A stretch of 64,000 bases of DNA, taken from contig CAUWHJ010000002.1 of NCBI GenBank assembly GCA_963558655.1, positions 104,926 through 168,925 of the forward strand, read 5' to 3'. The stretch comes from UMGS1590 sp963558655. Its GTDB lineage: Bacteria; Bacillota; Peptococcia; Peptococcales; Peptococcaceae. The first letter of the stretch is position 1, and every line of letters begins with the position of its first letter. Positions 44,056 through 53,493 of this stretch are shown here, in pieces. The notes under the pieces are model-generated. The model had not been told where the DNA came from, ran no database searches, and saw only the letters and a program-made list of their open reading frames with translations. The translations under genes were made by a program, and so were the position numbers.

Positions 44056-46710
44056 TTAGCGAGGATTTCTAATCTGTGCTTGAGCAGCAGCAACGCGAGC
44101 GATTGGCACGCGATATGGCGAGCAGCTAACAAAAGTCAAGCCAGCTTCATGGCATAATTCCACGGAGCTTGGTTCGCCGCCATGTTCACCACAGATGCCC
44201 CAGGTCAGAGAATCTTTAACGGCACTACCGTTCTTTACTGCGTGCTCAACGAGGAAGCCAACCGCTTTGCGGTCAAGCACAGCAAATGGGTTGTCCTTGA
44301 GGATTTTCTTTTCAAGGTAAATTGGCATGAACTTGCCTTCTGCATCGTCGCGGGAGAAGCCCAGCGTGGTCTGCGTCAGGTCGTTGGTACCGAAGGTGAA
44401 GAAGTCGCAGTGTTCGGCGATTTCATCAATGAGCAGGCAGGCACGTGGCAGTTCAAGCATAGCACCCACCTTGTATGGAATCTCGATGCCTTGTTCTTGC
44501 ATCACTGCTTGAGCAACGCTGTCGATTTCGGCACGGAGAATTTCAACTTCTTTTGGATCAATGACCAGAGGAATTTCAATTTCCACATGAATGTCCTTGC
44601 CTTCCTTGATAAGTTGTGCGGTCGCTTGCAGAATGGCGCGCGCCTGCATTCTGTAAATATCAGGGAAAGAAACACCCAAACGGCAACCACGGTGGCCGAG
44701 CATTGGGTTCATTTCATGCAAAGAACGCACTTTCTTGAGGAGCACTTCTTTTTCAGCAATCACCTCAGGATCACCGCCGGTGTGCTTGAGGTCGTTGATG
44801 TCAAGCATGAGTTTTTCCATGTTTGGCAAAAATTCATGCAGTGGTGGGTCCAAAAGACGGATGGTGGTTGGATACCCTTCCATCGAATCAAGAATACCAT
44901 AGAAGTCGCTCTGCTGGAATTCAAGCAGCTTAGCGAGCGGTTCTTTGCGGGCTTCTTCGTCTTCAGCGAGAATCATTTGCTGCACGATTGGCAAACGTTC
45001 CACTTCCATGAACATATGCTCTGTACGGCACAAACCGATACCAGTGGCACCAAATTCGCGTGCTTTCTTGGCATCACGAGGGTTGTCAGCATTGGCGTGT
45101 ACTTCCATGCCACCTTCTGCGGCAATCTCACCGCACCAGGTGAGAATCTGCTGGAAGTCGTCGCTGAGTTCCGGTGGAATAACCGGCACTTCGCCCAAAA
45201 TAACGTTGCCATTGGAACCATCAATGGTAATAATGTCGTCTTTTTTCAGTTCAAGATCTCCCACATGGATGAGTTCGTTGTCCAAATCGAGCTTAAGTGC
45301 ATCGCAACCGCATACGCAGCAGCGGCCCATACCACGTGCCACCACGGCCGCATGACTGGTCATGCCACCACGGCTGGTGAGCACGCCCTGTGCGGTGACA
45401 ATGCCGTGAATGTCGTCCGGCGTGGTTTCATTGCGAACGAGAATCACTTTCTCGCCCATGTTGCCACGTTTTTCAGCCTCATCGGCATTGAACACAATGT
45501 GACCGCTGGCAGCCCCAGGAGAAGCTGGAAGGCCCACAGCAATGACGTTGATCTCTGCCTTAGGGTCGATGCTTGGATGCAAAAGCTGATCCAACTGCTG
45601 GGCATCTACACGGAGCACAGCGGTGTCACGATCAATCAAGCCTTCTTTGTACATATCCACAGCGCATTTTACAGCCGCTGCTGTGGTGCGCTTGGCGTTG
45701 CGGCACTGGAGCATATAGAGCTTGCCATTTTCGATGGTAAACTCTATATCCTGCATATCCTGATAGTGCTTTTCCAAAAGTTCGCAGGTTTCGGTGAACT
45801 GCTTGAATGCTTCTGGCAAATCTTCCGCCAAACGAGAGATGTGTTGTGGCGTGCGAATACCAGAAACAACGTCTTCGCCCTGCGCGTTGATGAGGTATTC
45901 CCCGTAGAGTTCTTTCACGCCGGTAGCAGGGTTGCGGGTGAAGGCTACACCCGTGCCGGAGGTTGGGCCCATGTTCCCAAAGACCATCGACTGCACGTTA
46001 ACAGCCGTGCCAATATCATCCGGAATCTTATTGATGCGGCGATAAACAATCGCACGGTTATTGCCCCAGGAATCAAACACCGCTGTAATCGCCATCACAA
46101 GCTGTTCTTTTGGATCTTGCGGGAAATCCATGCCCTTTTCTTTAGCAACAACACCCTTATACAGTTCAATAAGCTTGTGCAGGCTATCGACATTCAATTC
46201 GTAGTCGTCCTTGACACCTTGATCGGATTTAATCTTTTCAATAATGTTATCAAACTTATAGGAATCCACGCCCATAACCACATTGGCATACATCTGAATG
46301 AAACGGCGGTAGCAGTCCAGCGCAAAGCGTTCATCGCCCGTTAGTGCTGCAAACCCTTTCACCGTCACATCGTTCAAGCCGAGGTTAAGCACCGTGTCCA
46401 TCATCCCTGGCATGGAAATGGCCGCACCAGAGCGCACCGACACCAGCAAAGGATTTTCCGTATCGCCAAACTTTTTACCTGTGGTTTCTTCCAAAGCGTG
46501 CAGTGCTACCCACGCCTCGTCTAAAAGACCATCAGGCAGCTTATGCCCCGCTGTGAAAAATGCGTTGCAAGCTTCGGTGGTAATTGTGAAACCCTGAGGA
46601 ACCGGCAAGCCGATCTTGGTCATCTCTGCCAAATTGGCACCCTTGCCGCCCAACAGAGCGCGCATATCTTTGTTGCCTTCGTTGAACAAATAAACAAATT
46701 TCTTAGCCAA
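44056..46710 (-). CDS. ppdK: pyruvate, phosphate dikinase
   Basis: 884 residues, normal PPDK length. N-terminal ATP-grasp (LLGGKGANLAEMTKIGLPVP), the swivelling phosphohistidine domain GGMTSHAAVVARGMG (His is catalytic, the preceding Thr the regulatory site), and a PEP/pyruvate barrel with LGHRGCRLG and FGTNDLTQTTLGFSRDD. It interconverts pyruvate, ATP and Pi with PEP, AMP and PPi. The start is TTG 46710 with GAGGAG in front, matching the family opening (M)AKKFVYLF; an ATG at 46731 lacks a ribosome site. It overlaps its regulator gene by 8 bases. Confidence 0.96.
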   Translation of the reverse strand: MAKKFVYLFNEGNKDMRALLGGKGANLAEMTKIGLPVPQGFTITTEACNAFFTAGHKLPDGLLDEAWVALHALEETTGKKFGDTENPLLVSVRSGAAISMPGMMDTVLNLGLNDVTVKGFAALTGDERFALDCYRRFIQMYANVVMGVDSYKFDNIIEKIKSDQGVKDDYELNVDSLHKLIELYKGVVAKEKGMDFPQDPKEQLVMAITAVFDSWGNNRAIVYRRINKIPDDIGTAVNVQSMVFGNMGPTSGTGVAFTRNPATGVKELYGEYLINAQGEDVVSGIRTPQHISRLAEDLPEAFKQFTETCELLEKHYQDMQDIEFTIENGKLYMLQCRNAKRTTAAAVKCAVDMYKEGLIDRDTAVLRVDAQQLDQLLHPSIDPKAEINVIAVGLPASPGAASGHIVFNADEAEKRGNMGEKVILVRNETTPDDIHGIVTAQGVLTSRGGMTSHAAVVARGMGRCCVCGCDALKLDLDNELIHVGDLELKKDDIITIDGSNGNVILGEVPVIPPELSDDFQQILTWCGEIAAEGGMEVHANADNPRDAKKAREFGATGIGLCRTEHMFMEVERLPIVQQMILAEDEEARKEPLAKLLEFQQSDFYGILDSMEGYPTTIRLLDPPLHEFLPNMEKLMLDINDLKHTGGDPEVIAEKEVLLKKVRSLHEMNPMLGHRGCRLGVSFPDIYRMQARAILQATAQLIKEGKDIHVEIEIPLVIDPKEVEILRAEIDSVAQAVMQEQGIEIPYKVGAMLELPRACLLIDEIAEHCDFFTFGTNDLTQTTLGFSRDDAEGKFMPIYLEKKILKDNPFAVLDRKAVGFLVEHAVKNGSAVKDSLTWGICGEHGGEPSSVELCHEAGLTFVSCSPYRVPIARVAAAQAQIRNPR

Positions 46711-47533
46711 TGATATTCTCTCCTCTACCATAATATATTTGTAGAATGACACTTGCAGTCTCTTCCACAGCTTTGTGCGTCACATCAATAATTGGGCATC
46801 CGATACGCTTCATAATGCCCTCTGCATAATCAAGCTCATCCAAAATCCGCGCCAGATCCGTATAATCCGTTGGGCTGGCAACCCCCAGCCCACGCACGCG
46901 CTCCGTGCGAATCTCGCCCAAAATATCAGGCTGAATCGTAAGGCCAATAATCTTATGCTTCGGCACCTCAAAGAGCTTCTCATTCACCCTCACCTCGGGC
47001 ACCAGCGGCACATTGGCCACCTTGATCCCACGATAAGCCATATACATCGAAAGCGGCGTTTTGGATGTACGCGACACACCAATCAAAATCAAATCAGCCG
47101 TGGTAATCCCCGTCACATCCTTGCCATCATCATACTTAATGGCAAACTCCATCGCCTCAATCTTTTTGAAATAACTCTCATCCATGCGCTGCACCAAACC
47201 AGGCCGCCCCACAGGAAGTTGACCCGTAAGATGCTCAAACGCCTGGAACGGCATCGCCAAAATATCAATATACTCAATTCCATGCGACTGGCAAAAATCA
47301 ATCACATACTGGCGCAGCCCCTCCACCACCAGCGTGAAAGCCAAAATGCTCTCCGCTGGATCAATCTGGCGCAACACCTCGGAAATATACGCAGCATCCT
47401 CCACAAAAGGAATGTGCTTATAGGAAACTTCAATACCCGGAAACTGATTGGCCGCTGCACGCGCCACATACTGCGCCGTCTCGCCAAGAGAATCCGACAA
47501 AATATAAATGGAAATTTTCTGCACCTGATCCAT
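46703..47533 (-). CDS. ppsR: PPDK regulatory kinase/phosphorylase (DUF299)
   Basis: 276 residues. DUF299 with the P-loop-like GVSRTSKTPLSMYMA (~148) and an N-terminal IYILSDSLGETA. Family members use ADP to phosphorylate PPDK at the threonine beside the catalytic histidine, and Pi to reverse it, switching the enzyme off and on. Sitting between ccpN and ppdK supports PPDK, not PEP synthase, as the target. The start ATG shares a base with the stop of the upstream gene. Confidence 0.94.
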   Translation of the reverse strand: MDQVQKISIYILSDSLGETAQYVARAAANQFPGIEVSYKHIPFVEDAAYISEVLRQIDPAESILAFTLVVEGLRQYVIDFCQSHGIEYIDILAMPFQAFEHLTGQLPVGRPGLVQRMDESYFKKIEAMEFAIKYDDGKDVTGITTADLILIGVSRTSKTPLSMYMAYRGIKVANVPLVPEVRVNEKLFEVPKHKIIGLTIQPDILGEIRTERVRGLGVASPTDYTDLARILDELDYAEGIMKRIGCPIIDVTHKAVEETASVILQIYYGRGENIIG

Positions 47534-48174
47534 CACACGTCTTCTCCCGCATATCCATAGCCAATATCCACAAAAGCACGCACCACATTGGTCTTTGTAA
47601 ATCGTCCCAGAACTTCAAACTGGTCCTCGCCCACCTGCTTGACAACCGGCATACCGTCAATCTCATGCGTAATCAACTTTTGCGCCGCATGCCAAAGGCT
47701 CTCCTCCGGCGTTGTCATAATCAGATTCGGCATTCGTGTCATCACCACGCTCACCGGCACCTTGTGCATATCCGTTGTGCCGATGGCCAGTTTCAACAAA
47801 TCCTTGCGCGAAAGCACCCCGTCTAAAAAGCCCTCCTCATTGACAATAAAAAGCGTACCAATGTTATTGATAAAAAGCGACACCAAGGCATCATACGCCG
47901 ACGCCTGGTCGTTCACTACAACCGGCATGCTCTGATAATCAGCCACCGACATCTGGATCATCTTCATATAAACATCATAACCCTGTCTGGACTGATTGTA
48001 ACAATAGCCGACACGTGGCCGCGCCTCCAACAAACCAAGCTGCGTCAAAAGCGTTAAATCAGCACGCAACGACGCCCGCGTGGTATTCATCTGCAAAGCA
48101 ATGTGGTCGCCGGTGATCGGACTTTGCGACTTAACGATATCGAGAATCTGAAGCTGCTTCTTACTGAGTTGAAT
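47533..48174 (-). CDS. CcpN-like HTH/CBS-domain repressor, ATT start
   Basis: 213 residues: an N-terminal winged helix (QLSKKQLQILDIVKSQSPITG, then MNTTRASLRADLTLLTQLGLLEARPRVGY in outline) and two CBS domains (~80-205). CcpN represses gluconeogenic genes in Bacillus, where it also precedes the ppsR homologue. No ATG, GTG or TTG fits the full helix-turn-helix: the first in-frame ATG at 48096 would remove half of it. ATT at 48174 has AGGAGG nine bases upstream and gives the family length. An ATG nearby (48182) is out of frame and reaches a stop after six codons. Confidence 0.85.
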   Translation of the reverse strand: MQLSKKQLQILDIVKSQSPITGDHIALQMNTTRASLRADLTLLTQLGLLEARPRVGYCYNQSRQGYDVYMKMIQMSVADYQSMPVVVNDQASAYDALVSLFINNIGTLFIVNEEGFLDGVLSRKDLLKLAIGTTDMHKVPVSVVMTRMPNLIMTTPEESLWHAAQKLITHEIDGMPVVKQVGEDQFEVLGRFTKTNVVRAFVDIGYGYAGEDV

Positions 48175-48209
48175 AAGCCATCTCCTCCTTTCATCGTCAC
48201 CTTAAATTT

Positions 48210-48238
48210 ATTATGACGTACATTGCTGATTTTTGCAA
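48210..48238 (-). promoter_or_regulatory. sigma-A promoter of the ccpN-ppsR-ppdK operon
   Basis: Minus-strand TTGCAA (48233-48238), 17-base spacer, CATAAT (48210-48215). Positions 48239-48456 hold no feature I recognise. Confidence 0.65.
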
Positions 48239-48456
48239 CAAATATTTGTGTGATTCTGCCAATTATGTGTATGATTTTGATGAATGACACCACAAAAGAA
48301 CCACTAAACGGTAACTTGACACTTCTTCTAACGTTCAGCAGCCATTTTTCCCACCACGATTACAAAACACCAACTAATTTTAAATTATAAAACGCACTCA
48401 ACCATATATCAAAATAATCCTTTACGCACACTTTTATGTATATCGAAACATGGATG

Positions 48457-48543
48457 AAATACAGATACCTACTCCTTCCAGAGTGAGACACCACGTATTC
48501 ACCATTAACAGCGCTTATATTCCCCCTCCCATACGGAGTGAAC
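48457..48543 (-). repeat. decayed trailer repeats beyond CRISPR array 1
   Basis: Two degenerate units (about 48457-48489 ending CCAGAGTGAGAC, and 48511-48543 containing CATACGGAGTGA) continue the periodicity of array 1 on its trailer side. Their hairpins resemble the repeat of array 2, not that of array 1. Confidence 0.55.
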
Positions 48544-48576
48544 CACAGCACAGACAATGATGTATATATGCAACCT

Positions 48577-50487
48577 ATTTCAAACCGCCCACCCCCGTGT
48601 GGGGTGAGACCCGTTTGGCTCCAAGCCCGCCTGCCGATGGATGGTATTTCAATCCACCCACCCCGTGTGGGGTGAGACATCCAGCGCGGTCATTGATAAC
48701 CAGCATTCTGCATATTTCAATCCACCCACCCCGTGTGGGGTGAGACATGTTCTTGATCTTGACAGCCTCTGCAAAATCAGATTTCAATCCACCCACCCCT
48801 TGTGGGGTGAGACTTAGTCCCTGTCCATTGACATTTTGATCTATGCATTTCAATCCACCCACCCCGTGTGGGGTGAGACACGTTAGATTGATTATTATAT
48901 ATTCGTTTGTAAATTTCAATCCACCCACCCCGTGTGGGGTGAGACTCTGGCTTCGGGTATTGCTCAGTGTATCCATTATCATTTCAATCCACCCACCCCG
49001 TGTGGGGTGAGACTTGTTGCATCATAACCATTGTTAGCACACCAGTTATTTCAATCCACCCACCCCGTGTGGGGTGAGACGATGAAAACTATTTTTGTAG
49101 ATCTTTCTTTCCTAATTTCAATCCACCCACCCCGTGTGGGGTGAGACGAAACTTTGGCATTCGTTTTCTTTGGACGGCAGAATTTCAATCCACCCACCCC
49201 GTGTGGGGTGAGACTGGAATGGTGACGTAATCCTTCCATTTGTTGTAATTTCAATCCACCCACCCCGTGTGGGGTGAGACCAAGCATTTTGTTGAACTTT
49301 TTTACCATTTTTATATTTCAATCCACCCACCCCGTGTGGGGTGAGACCTGGCTTCGGGTATTGCTCAGTGTATCCATTATCATTTCAATCCACCCACCCC
49401 GTGTGGGGTGAGACCTGTAAGCCATGGCAACACTCTTATCATACGGATATTTCAATCCACCCACCCCGTGTGGGGTGAGACCCTCCTAAGCTTCCCCACG
49501 TTTCTTCCCAGACGCATTTCAATCCACCCACCCCGTGTGGGGTGAGACATCATATTGCAATGACATACTCTCTCACCTCCTTATTTCAATCCACCCACCC
49601 CGTGTGGGGTGAGACTTTGATTGTTTTTCGGTCAAATATGTGCTACTATATTTCAATCCACCCACCCCGTGTGGGGTGAGACACATTGTTTTTTCCTGGA
49701 TAACCAGTGGCCGTGTTATTTCAATCCACCCACCCCGTGTGGGGTGAGACTTCCATACCGCGCGCTTCTACCTCGTAGATCAGATTTCAATCCACCCACC
49801 CCGTGTGGGGTGAGACTAACTGTTTTTAACCTTGCCGATATACTTGGTCAATTTCAATCCACCCACCCCGTGTGGGGTGAGACAGAAAGGCATCGGTGCA
49901 GGATTAGGACCGATTCAATTTCAATCCACCCACCCCGTGTGGGGTGAGACTTGTGCAGGCGATTGCTCGTGACTGTTTGGCAGATTTCAATCCACCCACC
50001 CCGTGTGGGGTGAGACTCAATGAGATGGTTGAGGTGGTCGAGATTCCGGTTATTTCAATCCACCCACCCCGTGTGGGGTGAGACGCCGAGTTCTTTATCC
50101 TTATTTTATCATATTCTTATTTCAATCCACCCACCCCGTGTGGGGTGAGACTGGTGTAATGTCCAGCTTGTTTCTACTGATGACAATTTCAATCCACCCA
50201 CCCCGTGTGGGGTGAGACTCATTCCTCCTCTCATCGAACCAGTAGCAAGCACATTTCAATCCACCCACCCCGTGTGGGGTGAGACTGCACCAGCGTTTGC
50301 CGCCTAATGGTGCAGGTATGATTTCAATCCACCCACCCCGTGTGGGGTGAGACTTCAATTTCAAGCGATTCTGCTTCCGTCAGCTCAATTTCAATCCACC
50401 CACCCCGTGTGGGGTGAGACTATCATTGCTCGGTGTTTCCTTATCCGCATTGTAATTTCAATCCACCCACCCCGTGTGGGGTGAGAC
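48577..50487 (-). CRISPR. type I-C CRISPR array 1 (29 repeats, 28 spacers)
   Basis: Twenty-nine copies of a 33-bp repeat (on the + strand ATTTCAATCCACCC, hairpin core CCCCGTGTGGGG, then TGAGAC) at a period of 66-68 bp, with 33-35 bp spacers. The crRNA sense is the minus strand, reading GTCTCACCCC...GTGGATTGAAAT, as in type I-C. The left-most copy (48577-48610) is degenerate and the one at 48781 has one change, so the left is the old end and new spacers enter at 50487 beside cas2. One spacer occurs twice (48946-48980 and 49348-49381). Confidence 0.98.
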
Positions 50488-50664
50488 GCAAAAATATATA
50501 AACACAAAAGTTTTTTCATTTCAATCTATTTATACTACTACCAGTTTTTTCACTAAAAAGTCAATATCAATCATTCACATTTTTATCACTCCTAATATTA
50601 CAATATTCACAGTTATTTTTTTGTGCGAACCTACCTAGAATTTCATGATCACTTACCGTTCGCA
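50488..50664 (-). promoter_or_regulatory. CRISPR array 1 leader
   Basis: AT-rich, gene-free stretch between cas2 and the conserved end of the array, the expected leader with array promoter and integration signals. It contains a partial repeat-like ATTTCAATCTA at 50518-50528. I cannot assign the promoter boxes with confidence. Confidence 0.7.
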
Positions 50665-50958
50665 TTATATTTCCAAATAATCTTCAGTATCATAGGATTC
50701 TTTAATCCCGAAATGTTCCACTTTGTTTTTATAATTGTTCCCCAAATAGTAAAATCGCAAACTATCTTTTTTCTTATCCATCAATTTCAAGAGCGCGTGC
50801 TGAAGCGCTCTACACTGAGCCGCATCAAGGTTGCATTCAAACACTGAATTTTGTACTCGTTGACCATAATTTACACATTGTTTCGCAATTTTTCGCAATC
50901 GTCGTCTTCCCGCTGCATCCATCGTATTAACATCATAGGTGATTAAAACTAACATCAT
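50665..50958 (-). CDS. cas2: Cas2 endoribonuclease-fold protein
   Basis: 97 residues. Opens MMLVLITYDVNTMDAAGRRRL with the conserved aspartate in TYDV, then VQNSVFECNL and the C-terminal SLRFYYLG strand. Cas2 dimers bridge Cas1 dimers in spacer integration. It is the last cas gene, next to the leader. Confidence 0.96.
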   Translation of the reverse strand: MMLVLITYDVNTMDAAGRRRLRKIAKQCVNYGQRVQNSVFECNLDAAQCRALQHALLKLMDKKKDSLRFYYLGNNYKNKVEHFGIKESYDTEDYLEI

Positions 50959-50964
50959 TTTACC

Positions 50965-51999
50965 TCATTTCCAGAGAAATGCCGGATAGCCATCTAAATC
51001 CCCACGTAAATATCTTGTCAACAAAAGCGCTTGAACGTATGGAACCAGACCCCATTGAATCGTTTCATCTAAAAATGGATGTTTCAACTTTTCCTGTTTT
51101 CTTTGTTGCCACTGCTTTCTAAACTTTCTTCGCGCTTCATCTGTCATAAAAACAGCACCACTTTCTGTTTTTATGAATTCATCAGGCGTTAATACTTGAT
51201 TGTTAATCATAGTCAAAACAAATCGATCTGCAAAACATGAGCGCAATTCTTCCATCATATCCAATGCCAATGATTCTCTGCCCGGTCGGTCTCTATGCAT
51301 AAATCCTACATAAGAATCTAATCCAACGCTTTCAAGGGCTGATGCGCAATCATGTTCCAAAAGGGTATAGGCAAAAGACAGCATCGCATTAACATTGTCC
51401 AACGGAGGACGTCGGTTTCTCTCGTGATAGAAAAAGTCTTCTTTATTACGTAAGATCATATCATCAAATACGCTAAAATAAACTTTTGAGCCCGCACCCT
51501 CCCAGCCACGTAATGATTCAAGCTCTGTTTCCATCAAAACATTCGGCAAAATGCCTTGTATCGTGTCTGAGGCTATCTTAAACTTTTCATCGTCAATTCT
51601 CAACGCATGATCTCGACGCATACGTTCAATGCTCCGTCGTGCATTGTAGAGTTTACCAAAAATAAAGTTTCGAGCGATGACACAGCTTTGCACAACATCA
51701 TCAGCAACACGATATTGCTGTCTGCGAAGCAGTACGTTTTGTCCCGCTCCATTACCTAACACACGCGCTAAAAAGCGACCATTTGGTGTGCAAAAAGATA
51801 AGCCAATTTTCCGTTCAGCACAAGCGCCCATTAACGCCGAAGAAGCACCTGCATATGAAAACGAGATAATGTTCGATAAGTTTACAAAAGAAAAACGTCC
51901 AAGTTCTTTTCCACTTTCTTTGACAATGATATTTTCTCCATCCAGAGTTAGATAAGCGTTTTCCGTGGTTACAAAAAGTGTATTTAGTAAGCGTCTCAT
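50965..51999 (-). CDS. cas1: Cas1 integrase (type I-C)
   Basis: 344 residues, the I-C length. Catalytic glutamate in LRGWEGAGSKVYF (~166), histidine in VGFMHRDRPGRESLALD (~235) and the following acidic residues in MMEELR. It inserts new spacers at the leader end with Cas2. It overlaps cas4 by 4 bases. Confidence 0.97.
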   Translation of the reverse strand: MRRLLNTLFVTTENAYLTLDGENIIVKESGKELGRFSFVNLSNIISFSYAGASSALMGACAERKIGLSFCTPNGRFLARVLGNGAGQNVLLRRQQYRVADDVVQSCVIARNFIFGKLYNARRSIERMRRDHALRIDDEKFKIASDTIQGILPNVLMETELESLRGWEGAGSKVYFSVFDDMILRNKEDFFYHERNRRPPLDNVNAMLSFAYTLLEHDCASALESVGLDSYVGFMHRDRPGRESLALDMMEELRSCFADRFVLTMINNQVLTPDEFIKTESGAVFMTDEARRKFRKQWQQRKQEKLKHPFLDETIQWGLVPYVQALLLTRYLRGDLDGYPAFLWK

Positions 52000-52658
52000 C
52001 TACCATCCTCCAAGTGTTCTTTATAATATGCCACCACAGATTGTTTCTTCATTAAGACAGGCAAACAAATATCTTTTAATGAACAAGCATTACAAGCTTT
52101 TGTTCTTTTCACTCTCGGAGTATGTTTACGCCTGAAGAGTTGATGCATTTCTTCTGCTGCGTTTTTCACTTCTTCCCGCAATTCTTGTGTTAATTGAATG
52201 CTTTTTCGGCGTCTTGTTTCATTAAAATATATTGCACCTTCCGAAATCGTACAACATAGCATCTCTTCCAAACACATTGCTTGTGCACATAATTGCACAT
52301 CATCTGCATGATTTTCCTTTGGCTTACCTTTTTTATATTCCACTGGATAGGGTTGAAAAATACCCTCCTCCCCAGCCAATGGAACGCCCATTTCCGAGCG
52401 ATAAAACTCAACAATGTCACAAGCACCTGAAAGGCCCATAGTTCTTGAAAAAACACGCATATCACGCGTAATAATCAAATCTCCTCTTTTCTCTCGTTGA
52501 GAAGCATCATGAGCACGTTCATGCACTATTCTACCTTCTACCGTCCGAATATTTTCTGCCCATTGTTGTTCAATATGAATCAACGCCCACTGTCTGCGAC
52601 AGAATACAAAATGTTGTAATCCAGATATTTGAAGATAGTCGCTCTCATCATATACCAT
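51996..52658 (-). CDS. cas4: Cas4 exonuclease (type I-C)
   Basis: 220 residues. RecB-like nuclease: HFVFCRRQWAL (first FeS cysteine, ~19), GRIVHERAH, the PVEYKKGKPK motif with catalytic Glu/Lys, and the three C-terminal cysteines CNACSLKDICLPVL. It trims prespacers and checks the PAM. The ATG at 52658 with AGAGGTG upstream overlaps cas7 by 11 bases. Confidence 0.95.
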   Translation of the reverse strand: MVYDESDYLQISGLQHFVFCRRQWALIHIEQQWAENIRTVEGRIVHERAHDASQREKRGDLIITRDMRVFSRTMGLSGACDIVEFYRSEMGVPLAGEEGIFQPYPVEYKKGKPKENHADDVQLCAQAMCLEEMLCCTISEGAIYFNETRRRKSIQLTQELREEVKNAAEEMHQLFRRKHTPRVKRTKACNACSLKDICLPVLMKKQSVVAYYKEHLEDGR

Positions 52659-53493
52659 TGAGCACCTCTGGTTCCAAACCAGGCAGAGGTTCAAGCATTA
52701 CATTGTAATCATCAAAACTTTCCGGAATTATGACACCCTCTTTTAACTCAATTTTAACAGAACGATGTACAGTTGCAGATGAGTATTGTCCATCTTGACA
52801 ATTATGCTCCCACCAATAAACACGTTTCACTTCCATTGAACCATCTGGACGCGCTGCAGAAGCATCATTCATAAAAAGCGTTTGTAAACATTCCTTGATA
52901 ACGTCAGCATCTTCTTTTGAAAATCCAGTTTTTTCAGCAAGTTGGACATTGATGGAGCCTTTCAAGAGATATACACCAAAACGCACAAAATGTTTCATCC
53001 CCATGGTATCAGACGTACGTTTCCCACCATTGTTTTTTTCACCATTCACACTCTTTGTAATCTGCAAAGATTCTATATCAATCGGTGATACACTTACAGC
53101 TTGGTGAATGGATACAGGCCCACGCACCCCAACTGACATTCCTTTAATATCTTTGAACGCAAAAACCTGTCCAAAGGCACGAACATCCAACCATTTTTCG
53201 CAAGCAATACGCGCATACTCACCACGATCTTTAATGCCTTTCATGTTCGCCGCTGCACGTTCACTTAAACTGCCATAACCATCTGCACATCGATCTTCTG
53301 ACTGCACAAAGATATTATGTCCCAAATCTTGCATACGATTGCGAATTTTCCTCTTAATACAAACGTCAGACATTTCTCCAAAGCCATTATAGTCTGTGCG
53401 AGGACGGTTTCCATTAAGAGGGTCCCCATTTGCATTTGCACGCTCCACGCTAAGAATGGCTACAAAATCAATTTTATGTTGTAAATTACTCAT
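52648..53493 (-). CDS. cas7: Cas7c (Csd2), Cascade backbone
   Basis: 281 residues. Csd2 pattern FVAILSVERANANGDPLNGNRPRTDYNG in outline, and VRGPVSIHQAVSVSPI with ITKSVNG. Several copies coat the crRNA in the I-C effector. The ATG at 53493 has GGAGGG upstream and overlaps cas8c by 8 bases. Confidence 0.96.
   Translation of the reverse strand: MSNLQHKIDFVAILSVERANANGDPLNGNRPRTDYNGFGEMSDVCIKRKIRNRMQDLGHNIFVQSEDRCADGYGSLSERAAANMKGIKDRGEYARIACEKWLDVRAFGQVFAFKDIKGMSVGVRGPVSIHQAVSVSPIDIESLQITKSVNGEKNNGGKRTSDTMGMKHFVRFGVYLLKGSINVQLAEKTGFSKEDADVIKECLQTLFMNDASAARPDGSMEVKRVYWWEHNCQDGQYSSATVHRSVKIELKEGVIIPESFDDYNVMLEPLPGLEPEVLNGI

Noticed and set aside
44182..46344. 720-codon plus-strand open frame
   Set aside because: It is antisense to ppdK, has no ribosome site or recognisable domain, and ppdK is intact on the other strand.
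48575..49330. Proteins with repeated HPTRGGWIE motifs on the minus strand
   Set aside because: These open frames are read-through of CRISPR repeats, not genes; the repeat length lets a frame stay open across spacers. The same applies to 49621-49947 and 50122-50364.
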